7,133 nt of DNA, taken from the NCBI GenBank assembly GCA_018056045.1, contig JAGPGI010000142.1, positions 1-7,133 on the forward strand, read 5' to 3'. Both the position numbers and the translations under genes were made by a program. How positions within the stretch are numbered: position 1 is the stretch's first letter; each line of letters starts with the position of its first letter. The notes below the pieces were generated by a model. It saw only the letters and a program-made list of their open reading frames with translations. It was not told the DNA's origin and made no database searches. The DNA comes from Paracoccus sp. (in: a-proteobacteria) (GTDB taxonomy: Bacteria; Pseudomonadota; Alphaproteobacteria; Rhodobacterales; Rhodobacteraceae). Positions 5,903 to 7,133 of the stretch are shown here, one piece after another.

Positions 5903-7120
5903 ATGGCATTTTACGACGATCTGGAAACCCGCAGCGCCGATGAACGCGCCAACGACCTGAGGCGCGACCTGCCCGGGGCGATCGCGCGCGCCAAGACCGC
6001 GCCGGCCTTGGCGCGGATCCTGCAAGGCATCGACCCCGAGGCGATCACCACGCGCGAGGCGCTGGCGGGCCTGCCGGTGATCCGCAAATCCGAACTGTCG
6101 GAGGCGCAGAAAAAGGCGCCGCCCTTTGGTGGCTTCGCCACCCGCCGCCCGCATGAATTCGAGCACATCTTTCAAAGCCCCGGCCCGATCTATGAACCGG
6201 GCATGCGCGGGGCGGACTGGTGGCGGCTGGGGCGGTTCCTGTTCGCGGCCGGGGTCGGCGCGGGCGATATCATGCAGAACTGCTTTGGCTATCACCTGAC
6301 GCCGGCGGGGATGATGTTCGAATCCGCCGCCCGCGCCGTCGATGCCGCCGTGCTGCCCGCCGGCACCGGCCAGACCGAATTGCAGGTCCGCGCCGCCGCC
6401 GATATCGGCACCACCGTCTATGCGGGCACGCCCGATTACCTCAAGCTGATCCTCGACAAGGCCGACGAGATGGGCGAGCGGCTGGCACTGACGCGCGCCA
6501 CGGTCTCGGGCGGGGCGCTGTTTCCGGCGCTGCGTTTGGCCTATGCCGATCGCGGCATCGCCACCACGCAATGCTATGCCACCGCCGATCTGGGGCTGAT
6601 CGCTTACGAATCCCCGGCGATGCAGGGGATGATCGTCGACGAAGGTGTGATTGTCGAAATCGTCCGCCCCGGCACCGGCACCCCGGTCCCCGAGGGCGAG
6701 GTGGGCGAGGTCGTCGTCACCACGCTGAACGGCGACTATCCCCTTGTCCGCTTTGCCACCGGCGATCTGTCGGCGGTGCTGCCCGGCACCAGCCCCTGCG
6801 GGCGCACCAACCTGCGCATCAAGGGCTGGATGGGCCGCGCCGACCAGACCACCAAGATCAAGGGCATGTTCGTCCGCCCCGAACAGGTCGCGGCCCTGAT
6901 CGCCCGCCACCCCGAGATCTCACGCGCTCGTGTCGTCGCTGACCGGGCCGGCGACATGGATGTGATGACGGTTCAACTGGAAACCGACGCCCAAGATGCG
7001 GCAAGATACGAGGGAACGGTGTTTGACGCACTGAAACTTCGCGGCCGGGTGGAACTGGTGGCGCCGGGATCGCTGCCCAATGATGGCAAGGTGATCGAGG
7101 ACCGGCGCAACTACGACTGA
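5903..7120 (+). CDS. PaaK-like adenylate-forming (ANL) protein with degenerate P-loop
   Basis: A 405-residue protein of the phenylacetate-CoA ligase (PaaK) branch of the ANL superfamily, slightly shorter than typical PaaK (about 430-440). PaaK makes aryl-acetyl-CoA from the acid, ATP and CoA. Later ANL motifs are present: YATAD (225-229) at A5, where PaaK has a glutamate (YG..E) and this protein has aspartate; FATGD (284-288) at A7; GRADQTTKIKGMFVRPEQV (311-329) at the A8 hinge; and NDGK (393-396) at A10, with K396 the likely catalytic lysine. The early A3 phosphate loop, usually SSGTTGKP-like, is replaced by FQSPGPIYEPG (90-100), with no GTTGK pattern. So the protein may bind ATP in another way, work with little ATP turnover, or serve as a partner of the upstream ligase. 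Its place after livF at the end of the cluster implies it acts on the imported compound. Family membership is firm; ligase activity and substrate are open. A plain phenylacetate-CoA ligase label would overstate the evidence. Confidence 0.88.
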   Translation: MAFYDDLETRSADERANDLRRDLPGAIARAKTAPALARILQGIDPEAITTREALAGLPVIRKSELSEAQKKAPPFGGFATRRPHEFEHIFQSPGPIYEPGMRGADWWRLGRFLFAAGVGAGDIMQNCFGYHLTPAGMMFESAARAVDAAVLPAGTGQTELQVRAAADIGTTVYAGTPDYLKLILDKADEMGERLALTRATVSGGALFPALRLAYADRGIATTQCYATADLGLIAYESPAMQGMIVDEGVIVEIVRPGTGTPVPEGEVGEVVVTTLNGDYPLVRFATGDLSAVLPGTSPCGRTNLRIKGWMGRADQTTKIKGMFVRPEQVAALIARHPEISRARVVADRAGDMDVMTVQLETDAQDAARYEGTVFDALKLRGRVELVAPGSLPNDGKVIEDRRNYD

Positions 7121-7133
7121 TCCCGGCGGCCCT

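Noticed and set aside
3680..5904. Long minus-strand open frames, including two of about 390 and 425 codons
   Set aside because: They are antisense to well-recognised genes, are rich in His/Arg/Asp/Gln as expected for the complement of high-GC coding DNA, and show no recognisable domain.

Overview
The window is high-GC DNA carrying one dense, co-directional (+ strand) gene cluster. Codon use (strong G/C third positions), the protein styles and a Rhodobacterales-looking intergenic repeat suggest an alphaproteobacterium, most likely Rhodobacteraceae and perhaps Paracoccus. The genus is an inference from pattern memory, not a database match.

Layout, left to right: (1) the C-terminal 211 residues of a long-chain-type AMP-forming acyl-CoA ligase, whose N-terminus lies upstream of the window; (2) a livG-type ABC ATPase overlapping the ligase stop by 4 bp; (3) a livH-type permease; (4) a 143-bp gap holding a long imperfect inverted repeat and a second perfect hairpin; (5) a livM-type permease; (6) a secreted periplasmic binding protein of the LivK/Peripla_BP_6 class; (7) a 56-bp gap with a perfect 9-bp GC stem-loop; (8) a livF-type ABC ATPase with a basic C-terminal tail; (9) a PaaK-like member of the adenylate-forming (ANL) family that lacks a recognisable ATP P-loop. 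Only 13 bases follow the last stop.

Together the genes encode a complete branched-chain-amino-acid-type (HAAT) ABC importer: one binding protein, two permeases and two ATPases. It is bracketed by two CoA-ligase-superfamily proteins. The simplest reading is an uptake-and-activation cassette: the importer brings in a carboxylic acid (aromatic, aliphatic or sterol-like; the sequence does not say which) and the cytoplasmic ligase(s) convert it to the CoA thioester. Nothing ties it specifically to leucine, so the liv symbols name component type only. No promoter is visible; the operon begins upstream.

The points most worth a second look are the PaaK-like protein with a degenerate P-loop but retained later ANL motifs, the REPIN-like inverted repeat that splits livH from livM, the stem-loop just after the binding-protein gene, and the predicted asymmetry of the two ATP sites in the LivG/LivF pair. 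I see no CRISPR array, tRNA, rRNA, transposase or phage gene.
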